The notes under the pieces are model-generated. The model was not told the origin of the DNA. It saw only the letters and a list, made by a program, of their open reading frames with translations, and did no database searches. From Pseudeuparius sepicola (lineage: Eukaryota; Arthropoda; Insecta; Coleoptera; Anthribidae), in assembly GCA_963920635.1 (NCBI GenBank), contig OY987305.1, positions 7,355,153 through 7,419,152 on the forward strand: a stretch of 64,000 bases of DNA, given 5' to 3'. Below are positions 9,978 to 21,795 of this stretch, in pieces (position 1 is the first letter of the stretch; the number at the start of each line of letters is the position of its first letter). Position numbers and translations under genes: made by a program.

Positions 9978-12070
9978 AAGTAAGGATTTTTTACGTTAAC
10001 AGTAACAGGTCAATTATGGTATCTCATTCTGTTAGAAACGAATTTCAAGGAGATGCGTGGCTTTTTGTTTTTAATAAAGCGGCGTTGCCAGACTTTCTTC
10101 GGGCTATTGTTGGACCAGGCTAGTGTCTATACCAAAATCAAATAACTCTGACGCTTGATGTAAACAAGAGCACGTGCTGTTGAAATATTCGGCAGAGCCA
10201 CACTTAGGCACAACCTTTGTTTAATTTTACTTTTACAATTGTTTAAGTCAAAATATTTTGGAAAAAATTATTGGCTTCATTAAAATAGTTCAAAACATCG
10301 ATAAAATTATTTGTGGCAGTGTCTAAATAGCTTAGACGCATGTGAAAAACAACAAGATAAAACCGCATAAATACACTTGCGATCGAGTACATCCCTGTTG
10401 TCAGGCGCGCGTGATATTTTATGGCCTATTGACCAATCGCCTTATTCGCGGAACGTCATCGAACACGTGCTTTTATTTACGCCAGGCGTCAGAGCTACTT
10501 GATTCGAGTACCTATAGTTATGCTTTGTTATTGTAAAAATATTATAAGGTGCTGGCAGATGAGATACAAGATACAAGTAAGTATTCTGGTATATACGCGC
10601 GCCACTGGCGTATTATAAGTATATATGGCGCGTTAAACTTTAAAAATGTAGTTTCTTGCGTCATAATGTCGATATTGTTTTGCAGGTTGAATAATGATAG
10701 CATAGTATCAGAAATATGGCAAATTACAATGTTTATTGCGGCGAAGACAATTGACAATTGACCCATTTGCATTGTCGAAAAGTTAAAAAACGTTAAAAGG
10801 CGCTGAAATGGTTCGGTTATCGCCCGAAGCAATAACCGACGAATAAACCTCACTAGTGGTTTTTAATGTTCCGATAAAATTAGTAGCAATTAATATTTCC
10901 AGATTGCGAAACGACTTTTTACGAAAATGGACCCATCACTTTACGGCTATTAGATAAAAAGCTCGTGCATTACATTTCAAACTGGTTCCGAGGCGCTTTA
11001 AAAAAATTATGTCAACAGGGCATTATTTTCTGTATTGTATTTGTTATTCAAGATGCTATCGGGCGAGTCACATTTTATATGTTATGATAATATCCCTATA
11101 GAAAATCCGTTGTGCGTTAAATATAGGTGTCAAATATAAAAACGTCGATTACGATCGGAGACCGATATAAGATGGAGATTTAAACACAGTTTTGAGAGCT
11201 GTTTTATTAAACATAAAGAGTTTGGAGAAAAGAAAAATTACCGGCTGTCTACAACGATCCAGATCAAATATTTTAATCTAGAAACATTTGTTGTATAACA
11301 GATACTTGCAAAAAACATTCCGTGCAAAGACCAAATAAATAGTGGTCAATTTGTTTTTTTTTTAATATATCGAACCACTCCACGCCTTCAGGATGAAATG
11401 AAAGGTCATTAAAAAGCCTTTATATCTCCTACAACTATCGTAGGTAGAGCGTTTTCATAAAAGGATAACAATTAATTGATAAACGATAGTGGTGGATCTA
11501 ACCTTCACCTTTAAAAAATTACCCACAAATACCAAACAAAATGGAACTCGATATAGGTGCACCTGATTTATTTCAGAAAATAATCGATCTAATTTATAAT
11601 CTATTAAAAGCTTCTCCGGCGATCCTTTTATTGTTTAGAATTGTCTTTAATGGTAAACAAACCTATGGGAATGTTTATAGGTTAGCTGAACAACATCTAC
11701 ACTGTGAAATACCGAAGGTCGTTGTTTTTTACTTAAGCGTAATTACCACAGTGAAGAAATAAACTCGGGAGCACATACTATAAAATGATTTTTAACTATA
11801 AGTATTTTAAAAAGTTGGGAAGGGAAGTTTTGCAAACAGTTTGGCTACGAATGTACGCGTAAATGATAAATGGTGAATGATGAGCTTCTGCTCAAAAGCA
11901 ACTACCTATTTTTTGTTTTTTGTTAGTCAAATTTGACATTTTTTGAAAACAATTTCTGAAATGGCATTACATATTTCTAAAAATTTGGAATAATTTATAT
12001 ATAAAGTTTGTTCGCCTTTTATTTTATATGGCTATATTAGTTTTCAGATGTCTAGACAATACTTTTTCTT
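9978..12070. other. Nothing recognised
   Basis: AT-rich intron with a few CG-richer patches (about 10380-10470). A 73-codon frame at 11541-11762 has no recognisable domain. I cannot support a gene here. Confidence 0.35.
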
Positions 12071-12545
12071 GAAATCGGCAGTGAAGTGTCTCAAAATCGT
12101 CATTAAAAGCTCAGAAATCGGCACTGAAGTAGCCCATTTTTGTACGATTGTTTTCGATAAGTAGGCGTTGACGAGATGTAAACATCAAACGTCAGACACT
12201 GAGCCATCTCCCGAAATATTCAAAACCGAGCTAATAAAGGCCCATTTAACTTTTCGTACACATTGCGAAATTGTTACCTATAGCAGCACAATCTTTCAGT
12301 ACAAATATTTTAGTAGGTTTGAATATCAATCTATTTTTCATGGAGGCTGCACAACAGGCAGCAGTTTGGAAGCGCCGTGCCTCGTCATACTTAATAAAAC
12401 TTTTTTTTTTCGATTTAAAAAAATATAATATGTATCTCAGCACTTAAGTTCTTTTTATGACTCATGTGGTTTATTTGCCTCAGAGAGAGGCCACGGCAAC
12501 TAAATTCCACGAGTCATAAAAAGTTGTAAATCAGTGCCTTGGTAC
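12071..12545 (-). mobile_element. 5S-module element family, copy 2, lacking the 5S module
   Basis: This copy is inverse relative to those at 3527 and 17392. It begins TTGAAATCGGCAGTGAAG and ends CAGTGCCTTGGTACC, and keeps the TTTTTATGACTCATGTGG hairpin. At about 12384-12395 the sequence passes directly from CCTCGTCATACTT to AATAAAAC, exactly where the other two copies carry the 5S rRNA-like segment. This is either a clean loss or the pre-insertion state. Confidence 0.65.
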
Positions 12546-12826
12546 CGAATAACTATTAATTTTTGGTTTTTTTCTAAACACATATTTCATTCACATTGAT
12601 TTTAGTAAAATTCATTCAAAATCAAATATGTATCTCAGCACTTAAGTTCTTTTTATGACTCATGTGGTTTATTTGCCTCAGAGAGAGGCCACGGCAACTA
12701 AATTCCACGAGTCATAAAAAGTTGTAAATCAGTGCCTTGGTACCGAATAACTATTAATTTTTGTTTTTTTTCCAAACACATATTTCATTCACATTGATTT
12801 TAGTAAAATTCATTCAATCAATTTTA
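12431..12826. repeat. Two tandem units of 198 bp
   Basis: TGTATCTCAGCACTTAAG starts at 12431 and again at 12629, and the whole 198-base unit repeats nearly identically (GAGAGAGGCCACGGCAAC, CCTTGGTACCGAATAACT, CACATATTTCATTCACATTG). The unit joins the end of the 12071 element with flanking DNA, so the duplication came after the insertion. The near identity suggests it is recent. Confidence 0.85.
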
Positions 12827-13161
12827 CTATGTTTACTGTTTATATTTATTCATGTTCATTGTTAAATGTCGCTTTTAAACCTACTATCCACTTATAGAGA
12901 TAGTCCTCTTCACTCTTAGTTTTTCCGTGGTCAGGAAATATTGAAATAAAGCGAGAACTATCGAATTTACATATACTTCGCAGCAAATTTTTAACGAATT
13001 TCACGTTGGGAATTTTTCTTTTTCATAAAGAAATTGGGTTTATAAAATGACATTTAACAATAAAAATGCATGGACAGTAAACTTAGTAAAATTAGTTAGT
13101 ATTTTATGTAGGTTTGCTAAAATTAATATAAATGAAATATATGTTATTTAGAAAAATAATT
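12827..13161. other. AT-rich intron, nothing recognised
   Basis: No supported feature apart from the left member of a 17-base direct repeat at 13145-13161, described with the next element. Confidence 0.4.
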
Positions 13162-13600
13162 TTCTGCAACTGAAAATATCATACCAACATCCAAGTTCTA
13201 TGGATGTGCCAGATCCCTGTTGATTTCCACAAATTTGGAAGATACAGTGGTGGTGAATGGCCAATGAACCTGTTTCCTGTGTCACTTCTGTGTCAACCTA
13301 ACTTGTTCTTGTTGATGTTTACCATATTTTGTGAAATTTCGGCTCTGGTACTCTTAGCTTGATACCAGATGGCGCCACTGGTTGGTTTCTCACCTCCAAG
13401 TGCAAGTTACCCTATTATAACTGCTACCATTTCGGTTTGAGTCGTTCGGCTACCTTGATGAACCTATACTAAGGGGAAACAGATGTCGTATGGTCTACCG
13501 TCTCGAACAATTCAAATATGAAAACACTGGCACATCCATTAGAACTTGCATGTTGATATGGTATTACCAGTTGCCGAAATTTATGAAGCCGCTAACTTTC
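13162..13600. mobile_element. TIR element flanked by a 17-bp direct repeat
   Basis: The inverted ends are GCAACTGAAAATATCATACC..AACATCCAAGTTCTATGGATGTGCCAG on the left and CTGGCACATCCATTAGAACTTGCATGTTGATATGGTATTACCAGTTGC on the right, each about 48 bases. The region is flanked by exact direct copies of TATTTAGAAAAATAATT at 13145-13161 and 13601-13617. The right side has about 25 extra bases outside the TIR. No coding capacity. Confidence 0.6.
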
Positions 13601-15731
13601 TATTTAGAAAAATAATTAAACATAATCAATATCAAAATCTTCTTAAATCGAAAAATAAAGAAAAATCCAATATGATGCGGACTAAGTGTGACACTGTATA
13701 AGCGTATAAGCAGATTCGTCATCTCTAGCAATAACTTCTTTCAAAGAAAATATCTAGCTTTCGTGAAATTCCTATTCTTTGGCATAACGGTGGAATAGGT
13801 AGGTATATCTGAAATTTCTATACGTATAGCATAAAATATGTTAATCTCGCACTAGGATGTCTTGAAGGAACGTTATAAATTTTGCCTTCTTCGAAATCGA
13901 ATGCAAATCTCTTTTCTAGGTTAAAACAGAGCACGAATCGATGCGATACTGGAAATCGTGTGCGGGCCGAATGCAACAGTTTCAGCTAAGACTTAAAAAC
14001 TGATAAAATGAAGTTTATACCCGACATTAACCCAATTTGCTCAGTAACAAGCTATTGTTAACGTATAAGCGAGGTAAATATGCATTCCTCTATCTTGGGT
14101 TAGCTATCTTCTAGATTTATGTAAGGGAAACATGCTACCGAGGAGCTGAATCTCAGCTCCGCATGCTGCATACCTTTCTTGCGTAAAAATTGTTTCACCG
14201 TCGTCTGAAATATTTTACTTGTATTCGACATTTTCTGAAAGCAAAAGAAGCAGTAGGTACCTTAAAATTTTTGATTATATTCTATTGAAAACTGGAATGA
14301 ACGGAAAAAAATATATGCCAGGGGAAAAATGTAGGTAAATTCACGAAATCACTTTGTATATTTACTTATAAAATATTTATCGTAACACAAGAAATTTCAA
14401 TGTCAATTTTATAAATATACACAATAAATGTTTTTTTACAATAAAATTGGTAAATCAACAAACTTTATCTGTGAAATTCTAAAATATTATTTCGGAAAAA
14501 TGGTCATTTTAACTTCTTGTTAAGGTGAATTTAAAATTTCTGAAGAGTTGTTTTTTTTAAATAAAATTTTCGTACACATCTTATAGTAATTTCATTAAGC
14601 GACATTGTAATTTCACCCATCTATTTCACAAATTTTGGTTATTTTGAGACATACAATTACATTTTTTTGTATTTTTAAGAATGAAGTTTACAATTTTGTT
14701 ATTACTAATATCACTAACACTAAATCACATTCTTAAATATTTTTACTTAACTTATTAAAGTATATTTACAAAATTAAAAAACAGAAACAGTGAGAAGGTA
14801 CAACATTTTCGTTACGTTAATTTACAAAACGTTTTGTAATATTACAGTATACAAGTAAATTCGCGTAAATAGGTTGTGGCAAAAAATAACCCATGATATT
14901 AGGAGTAAAATTACAAAGTATGTTTTTGAATGTAGATATACTATGTATATGTAGGGTATGACTTCCTGAATGTTATTTTATGTATCACCAGCCTATTAGG
15001 TATTGGTAAAAGCAATTTCTTACAAATTCAATCATAGACAAACCACCAAAGCTGGTAACGGGCTATATAAAATTGAAGTGTGTTGAAAGTCCTTATTCCA
15101 ATTTTTTTTATTATAATCTGTATACAATTGGGATAGTTTTCGACGTCTATTAACCTTTGATATTTCGGACCTTACGGCTTTTGAAATAAGTTGGTCATCT
15201 CAGACTGCTTTTAAATTTAGTCCTTATTTGAATATTACATCCTGTCCGTTCTGGTTTTCGAGTCATTGTTTTTTGTCATATCGAATTTGGTTAATCTTTT
15301 TATACAGCAGATTGGGCTCGGGCTAATGGACAAATAATTCTTTCCACTAAAAAGTTAACGTACGGTTCTGTTCATCGGGTGACATCTCTGGCACACGGTT
15401 CACCGCGCGGAAAATATGTTTAGGTAAACATTTTTTAATGCATTTAATAACTGTTCTTTGCGAAAGTAGAGTAGGCACGTATGCTTGTGTTTTGAATAAT
15501 ACTCATGAACTTCTTTATTCCTTATAATATTATTCCATGGCACACTTGACTCTGCAGCCAGTGTATTTTTTGTTCAAATTTGGTATATATGGGTTTTTTT
15601 GGGTGTCTTGATTAACGCTGTGGTGTCAGATTTTAAATAAAAATGCTTAATATGGTTTTTCGAAAAACACACTCTTTAAAAACTCGCAGCAATGCCAAAC
15701 CAACATTTCGCAAATGACGACCGTTCAAAGA
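13601..15731. other. AT-rich intron, nothing recognised
   Basis: Long AT-rich tract, very low in GC at about 14300-14870. No coding, RNA or repeat feature I can support. Confidence 0.35.
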
Positions 15732-17275
15732 TATACAGGGTGGCCCACCACGAACTGCATCGATCTATATATGAAAAACTAAAAATAGGAAAATTCTGAA
15801 AATTTTGCAACTCACCAACGCCGATGGGCGCTGCTCAACTAAAATATTTTGGTTATACCGGAAGCCGATATCAACTTTCTTATTTCAAATGGAACACCCT
15901 GTATATTATTGCATTTTTGGATTCTAGGCACCATTATGGAACAAAAATATGCTACATGTAATATGTCTAAATCCAACCGTTTTTGAGATATTTGCATTTT
16001 TCCGAAAAAAATTACAGGTGCAGACCTAAAGTCAATTAGCAATTTATACGAGGAAACCGCGAAATTTCAAAACGAATTTTTGGCATCGTGTAACAGAAGC
16101 CCTGACCTAGTGATCTCTGCTGAGAAATAAATCCGTTCTTATACAGGGTGTTCACAAAATATGAATAAAAATTACATTCAAAATGTGCTTAAATTTCGAA
16201 ATTTTCAAATGGAAACCCCCATTTTTTTTAATGCGATCTTATTCACCACTAAAAATGACGACAACTTTGTGTAAGGTTTCGTATACCTAAATGCAGTAAT
16301 TTTCGATTAATTTACGAAAAACCCACTTTTCGCCCATAAAATGCGGGGTTTGCTTGGAAAATCATATTAGCCTTGGACGTTGAAAAGACAATCGCGGATG
16401 AGGAAATGTCACTTGGTTTATAAATTATTGTCAACAATAATGCCGGCACGCTTAAATTACACAAACGAAGATTATGTATCGCACGTTCTTGCATTCTCCG
16501 TAGATAATAAACAAATTTAAATAATCTTCGTTTGTGTAATTTAAGCGCGCCGGCATTATTGTTGACAATAATTTTTAAATCAAGTGACATTTTCTCAGCC
16601 GCGATTGTCTTTTCAACGTCCACGGCTAATATGATTTTAACCGCGCATTTTATGGGCGAAAAGTGGATTTTTCGTAAATTAATCGAAAATTACTGCATTT
16701 AGGTATAGTAAACCTTACGCAAAGTTGTCATCATTTTCAGTGGTGAATACGATCGCATTAAAAAAAATGGGGGTTTCCATTTGAAAATTTCGAGATTTAA
16801 GCACATTTTGAATGTAATTTTTATTCATATTTTGTGAACACCCAGTATAAGAACGGATTTATTTCTCAACAGAGATCACTAGGTCAGGGCTTCTGTTACA
16901 CGATGCCATAAATTCGTTTTGAAATTTCGCGATTTCCTTGTCTAAATTGCTAATTTACTTTAGGTCTGCACCTGTAATTTTTTTCGGAAAAATGCAAATA
17001 TCTCAAAAACGGTTGGATTTAGACATAGGACATGTTGTGTATTTTTGTTCCAAAATGATGCCTGGAATACAAAAATGCAATAATATACAGGGTGTTCTAT
17101 TTGAGATAAGAAAGTTGATATTGACTTCCGGTATAACCGAAAGTGCCAGATTCACCAAAATATTTTAGTTGAGCAGCGCCCATCGGCATTGGTGAGGTGC
17201 CAAATTTTCAGAATTTTCCTACTTTTAGTTTTCCATATATAGATCGATGCAGTTCGTGGTGGGCCACCCTGTATA
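15732..17275. mobile_element. Large palindromic foldback element (1.54 kb)
   Basis: Starts TATACAGGGTGGCCCACCA and ends TGGTGGGCCACCCTGTATA. The two halves are near-perfect inverse complements over about 0.7 kb each, with a short spacer near 16475-16515. Internal TATACAGGGTGTTCAC (about 16141) and GTGAACACCCAGTATA (about 16840), and ACACCCTGTATA (about 15895) with TACAGGGTGTTC (about 17088), show that one arm was already a nest of such termini before it was duplicated inversely. Open frames in it are mirror images of each other. Confidence 0.85.
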
Positions 17276-17391
17276 CTTATCTAGAAAACAATTGCCTAGT
17301 TCAATTTCCAGGGCCTACTTAGATTTTTAGGGGTGTTGACATGAAAAACGACACACTGATAAATGAAATGAAAATTGATAAATAATAGTTA

Positions 17392-17962
17392 TTTATGTAC
17401 CAAGGCACTGAAATTCAACTTTTTATGACTCATGCGGAATTTAGTTGCCGAGGCCTCTGGCCGAGGCAAATAAACCACATGAGTCATAAAAAGAACTTCA
17501 GTGCCGAGGTACATATTATATATTTTTTTAAATCGGAAAAAAAAAGTTTTATTAGGCAAGAAAATAATAATAAGGGATCACCCGTCCATGAACCGACTGC
17601 GCGCGGCGTTGCTTGACTTTGACGATCGCTCTACCTAGGTCAAGTAAGATAAGACACGGCATCTTCGTACAGAAAAACCAAATTGTGCGACCTACACAAC
17701 AAATCTATTGATATTCAAATTTACTAAAATATGTATACTGAAGGATTGCGCTTCTATAGGAAACAATTTCGCAATGTGTACGAAAAGTTAAATGGTCTTT
17801 TATCGGCCGGGTTTTGAATATTTGGTCACTTTTGACGGGCGATTTCTCCGCGTCTGACGTTTGATGTTTACATCTCGCCAAGGCCTAGTTATTGAAAAAA
17901 TCGTACAATAATGGTTACTTCAGTGCCGATTTCTGAGCTTTTTATGACGATTTCAAGAAAAC
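17392..17962 (+). mobile_element. 5S-module element family, copy 3 (most complete)
   Basis: Starts TGTACCAAGGCACTGAAA and ends GACGATTTCAAGAAAAC. It carries the full hairpin ACTCATGCGG...GCCGAGGCCTCTGGCCGAGGC...CCACATGAGTCATAAAAAG. The 5S rRNA-like module lies at 17575-17627 on the minus strand. The ends include a CAGTGCCGATTTCTGAGCTTT block shared with 3.9 kb and 12.1 kb. Confidence 0.7.
17575..17627 (-). repeat. 5S rRNA-like module in the 17.4-kb element
   Basis: Minus-strand words are GTCAAGCAACGCCGCGCGC, then CAGTCGGTTCATGGACGGGTGATCC. They align in order with the 5S rRNA internal promoter region (AAGCAACGTCGGGCGCGGT, CAGTACTTGGATGGGTGACC). Only about 53 bases align, so it is a 5S-derived segment and not a 5S gene. 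Confidence 0.65.
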
Positions 17963-19699
17963 ATTTTTTTTTCGGACATTTAAAAAAAAATACTAAACCA
18001 ATTTAACCAATCAACTTCAAAATGTGTGTATGTCTTTGAAGATGACATCCGCGGGTGAAAATAAAAAAGTTTCGTAATGCGCCAATCATGTTAGGACCAA
18101 AGCAATATTCTGCTATAGCCTTGCCCCATCTATTTATAATAGCTCCAAATAAAACAATAAGTCATTCAATTATTTTTTAATTGTGGTTGCCGTCATTGGC
18201 CAATTCTCGTTGAGTTATGAACTTTCTTCCTGATTATCGTACAACATAAATCACTGCCCTGGTCCGACTTGTCATTAGCAAACAAACATGGCATTAAGCA
18301 AATCAAACTTGATCGCTATCTTTTTCTTCCTTTATTCGGTACTGAAGAACTACAAATTCATTGTCGTCGGGCAGACCTCGTATATTACGTATATAGATAC
18401 AACTTGCGTTTTATTATTTGACATCATTATTATGAAGTAACTATTCGCATTCAAGGATGTCCATAAGAATTTTGAGCAAAAACATGGATTTCAATTTTTT
18501 GGACAATGATACCTAGACCCGCCGTATGTTCTTTGTAGAGGCTAGTTTGTGGTATCCTAGAATCTAATAGAGTGCAATCTGATCTTGAAATCGCTTGGCA
18601 AAACAAATCGGGTTAATTTTATTGATACATCAAGTAGGCATTGTACTTGAGAGAATGAAGGTTATTGCAAATAGCGTCCCAACACGGATGTGCTTGTAAC
18701 TTTTGTTTTGTTCTGACGAACTGTATTAAATATGATGGGTGAAGCTCGATAAATAAGACTATGTATTTCTGTATTTAGTGAATTATGTTTTCTAGGAATG
18801 AATGCAATCGATATTTTAATTAAGTTGGAAGTGTGAGTAACGCGAATTAATAAACAATTAAACGAGAAACTCCATACAATTTTCTGTTGACGCTAGCACT
18901 AAAAATAATAGCAGTTCGCGTTGGAAAGATGCAATTACGTCTAGCTCTATTATTACCTAAAAATAGTCGCTGCTTTATTGAAACAAAATAGAAATTCCAG
19001 GAAAATTGTATTTAAATTATCTTTAAAACATATTATACAAGAGTATACTTAAGGTGCACCATCACTTCGAGACAAATCATCGTTCATCATAAGGCGCTCG
19101 TTGATGGAATGCTTTGCTAAAAACTGGGAAGAACTGTTACTTTTATCTTAAAACATTGTGGGCGTGAGCGCTTGTACCGCCCCTTGCTCTTTTAAAACGC
19201 TTCGCACATCATACTTAATGTTTACATGTCAACAAAATTAAACATGCTGCGCTGCGGCTACTATTTTTAATCTGTCCGAAATAAAAGCAACACGATCCTA
19301 TGTATATTCCATCGCCAACGCATTCTTTCGTCATTAGACTACATTATTTGGTCTAGGAAATGGAGATAGTGTTATATCTTAGCATGATAAATCGCTTAAT
19401 CAAATACGTACCAACTGTTTAATTGGACTTCAATCGAATATAAATATATTGATATTTTATCAAACCAAGGAAATAAGTGAGATTTTTTTCACATCTTTTT
19501 ACCGTGTGGATATCTGAGAGTATAGGTAGATACAACAAATAATGCTATTAAGTAAATAAATCTTGTGCGTTTTCTGTTGTGCTACACCAGTTACCTTAAC
19601 TCATATGGACTTACTGTAAATAATATCACGTGTAAAATGTTTCGAAACGGCATATTGGTTTTATTTTCTAGATTCTTTCAGTCATCACAAATACAACGA
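17963..19699. other. Nothing recognised
   Basis: AT-rich intron without repeat matches elsewhere in the window that I could see, and without coding resemblance. Confidence 0.35.
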
Positions 19700-20708
19700 T
19701 ATACAGGGTGAATCAGTCATTATGTAAAAAAATTGAACCACATAGCTGGGGAGGCCCACTAAAAAGGAAAATACAAACAAAAATTGTAGAAGTTTAAAAC
19801 GTGGGGCAACTGAACCTTAGTACCCGTGTAACTTGACGCCTCTGCTTGAAAGGACACGGTCAATGTGACTTCTGGAGAGCGATGTTGCCACACTACATTA
19901 GGTATTCGGTCGAATAAATACAAAATACCTTTCATCTGCATTATGTTACGTTGTTGTCCGAGGTAGTGTCAGACCACAGATGACACCCGCATTTTCTCAC
20001 GATTTCAGTCCGATTGTGGCATAAATGGCAAATGGCATGTCAGTTGTCACTTTCACAGATCATGATAGTAGTTAGGTTAAGATTTGGCGAGTCTCATAAT
20101 TGAAAGTTGAACGTGTTTTTCCGATTTTTCGAGGCTCTTACGTTGCGTTTCTGTAACATGGTTTACTCAAATCAGTGCCGATCTAATAGACATGGAATAT
20201 TGAAGACAGAGAGAGACATCAAGTTTGCAGTGTGCGCGAATTGAAGATTAGCTGTAGGTACGTATAATCAACAAATAACGAAATAACCCAGGATTATTTG
20301 ACCGTATTCGTGGATCGCTCACAAACATAATACATAATTAGATTTTATTAAAGACATTTTCAAACAGATCCTTTAATCCGAACAGTGTTTGGTGCATGTA
20401 TGCATATTGGATTGACATGGAAAATCAAAAGGTAATACCTACCTAAATTAATTTAGACCATGCTGTACCTAGTTGTATGTCAGAAAAAACTCCACGCCGG
20501 TTTTGAGGTTCCGTGCAAACGTAAAAAATTAAAGATTTCACGCGAATTTAACAGCTGATCTGAGGAACGCTTTAATACACTTCTGAAAATATGATTTCTA
20601 TATTTTTTGGTTGACTTTCGATTTTTTAAATTTCGGATTCGTACTAACCTTTTTTTTCACCTGTGGTTACTTAAATGTTTTTACATCATGACTGAATCAC
20701 CCTGTATA
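19700..20708 (+). mobile_element. TIR element with TATACAGGGTGAATCAGTCAT ends
   Basis: Left end TATACAGGGTGAATCAGTCAT..ATGTAAAAA; right end TTTTTACATCATGACTGAATCACCCTGTATA. The TIRs are about 30 bases and the inside is not palindromic, unlike the other large elements here. At about 20158 an ATG opens MVYSNQ..., the usual start of DUF4817-type transposon proteins, but the frame decays at once. This may be the non-inverted arrangement from which foldbacks arise. Confidence 0.7.
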
Positions 20709-21310
20709 CTTTTTTTTATCTTAGATATCTTTTGAAATAATCGAGATATTTTTTTATTTATGAAAATGAGGAAAAGGTAATTTTATGTCTTCCTTAATAT
20801 GAGATAAGTATCTATACAAAATTATGTAGGTATCGTTGCAATTGGGGTAACTATTAGAATGCAAAGAATACAAAATAAAATATTAAATTTCGGTTGCTTG
20901 CGTAATCTACAATTGATGTCTCCAAAGCCAACAATACTATTCACGTAATTTTGATGAGAATCTTGACTTTTCCCCTGTCGGAATTTTCGGGTACAGTTAC
21001 CTATCTACCTAAATATGCAAAGATACGTTTACGGGCAGTGTAATTTTATCAGATTTTCAAGATCGAGTCCATTATGGCTTATCTTAAAACTTAAATAACA
21101 ACAATCTTCTTTCCCGTCGCAACGATAGGAATCCGGCTAAAGCTACGCTTTATTTTGTAAACTATTGATTTCATATCCGCCAGTTGATACACATAATTGA
21201 CATTTATTTTCACGTACGGATTTGACAGCTTTCGCAGTTCATAAATCAACATGAAATGAAATTGTCGACGAGTAGGTATAGGTATACTTACTCCATATTA
21301 ATTAACATAA
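20709..21310. other. Nothing recognised
   Basis: AT-rich intron between an element and the reverse-transcriptase scrap. No supported feature. Confidence 0.35.
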
Positions 21311-21499
21311 AACGAACGAATCGTATCAACGGAAAATTGTATAGGTATCCCTCAAGGACCCCACCTGGACCCACCCTTGTTTCTGCGATGCATCAATGAC
21401 ATCACAAAACCGGGCACGGCTAGCCGGGTGTACCGGGCGATTTCGCGTTTCGAGTGTGGCCGCGTCCGGCACATATTGCCATACTTAATGACAGGCTAG
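21311..21499 (+). pseudogene. Non-LTR reverse transcriptase scrap
   Basis: From 21344 the plus strand reads GIPQGPHLDPPLFL-R-CINDI, clearly the conserved RT motif G-[IV]-P-Q-G-S-x-L-G-P-x-L-F-x-x-x-I-N-D. The catalytic YADD box that should follow is missing, and the frame runs into unrelated GC-rich sequence before a TAG at 21497. So this is a remnant of a Jockey/CR1-like LINE, not a functional gene. Confidence 0.65.
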
Positions 21500-21795
21500 A
21501 GCCAGATGAAGAGCGGTAGATATAGCGGGCGGCTCGTGGGAAAGTAGCTGCGTACCCCTCGGCTTGAGGTCACGCGCTGACCCAGCTCCGCCCGACCCCC
21601 CCGCCCCCGGCCCCCACTCCCCTCCACCGTCCGATACAGATCCGAGAGTGCCCTGAACTAGCGAAGCCAGGCGGCGGTGCCGGCGCAGCGCGGCGGTGTC
21701 GAGATTTGAGGAGGAATCGGGGATTGACGGAAGGGCGGTGTTTGTGGCAACGTTGGATGAGTCACGTGCTAAAAATGGCGGCCTACATGTGTCCG
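21380..21795. promoter_or_regulatory. GC/CpG-rich island inside the dys intron
   Basis: About 400 bases of high GC and dense CpG stand out against an AT-rich window (GCCCGACCCCC, GGCGGCGGTGCCGGCGCAGC). At the right end are an E-box CACGTG (about 21763) and AAAATGGCGGCC (about 21772), which fits a Pho/YY1-type GCCATnTT site. This is compatible with an intronic promoter or enhancer of dys, but could also be part of a GC-rich transposon. The start overlaps the RT scrap. Confidence 0.4.
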
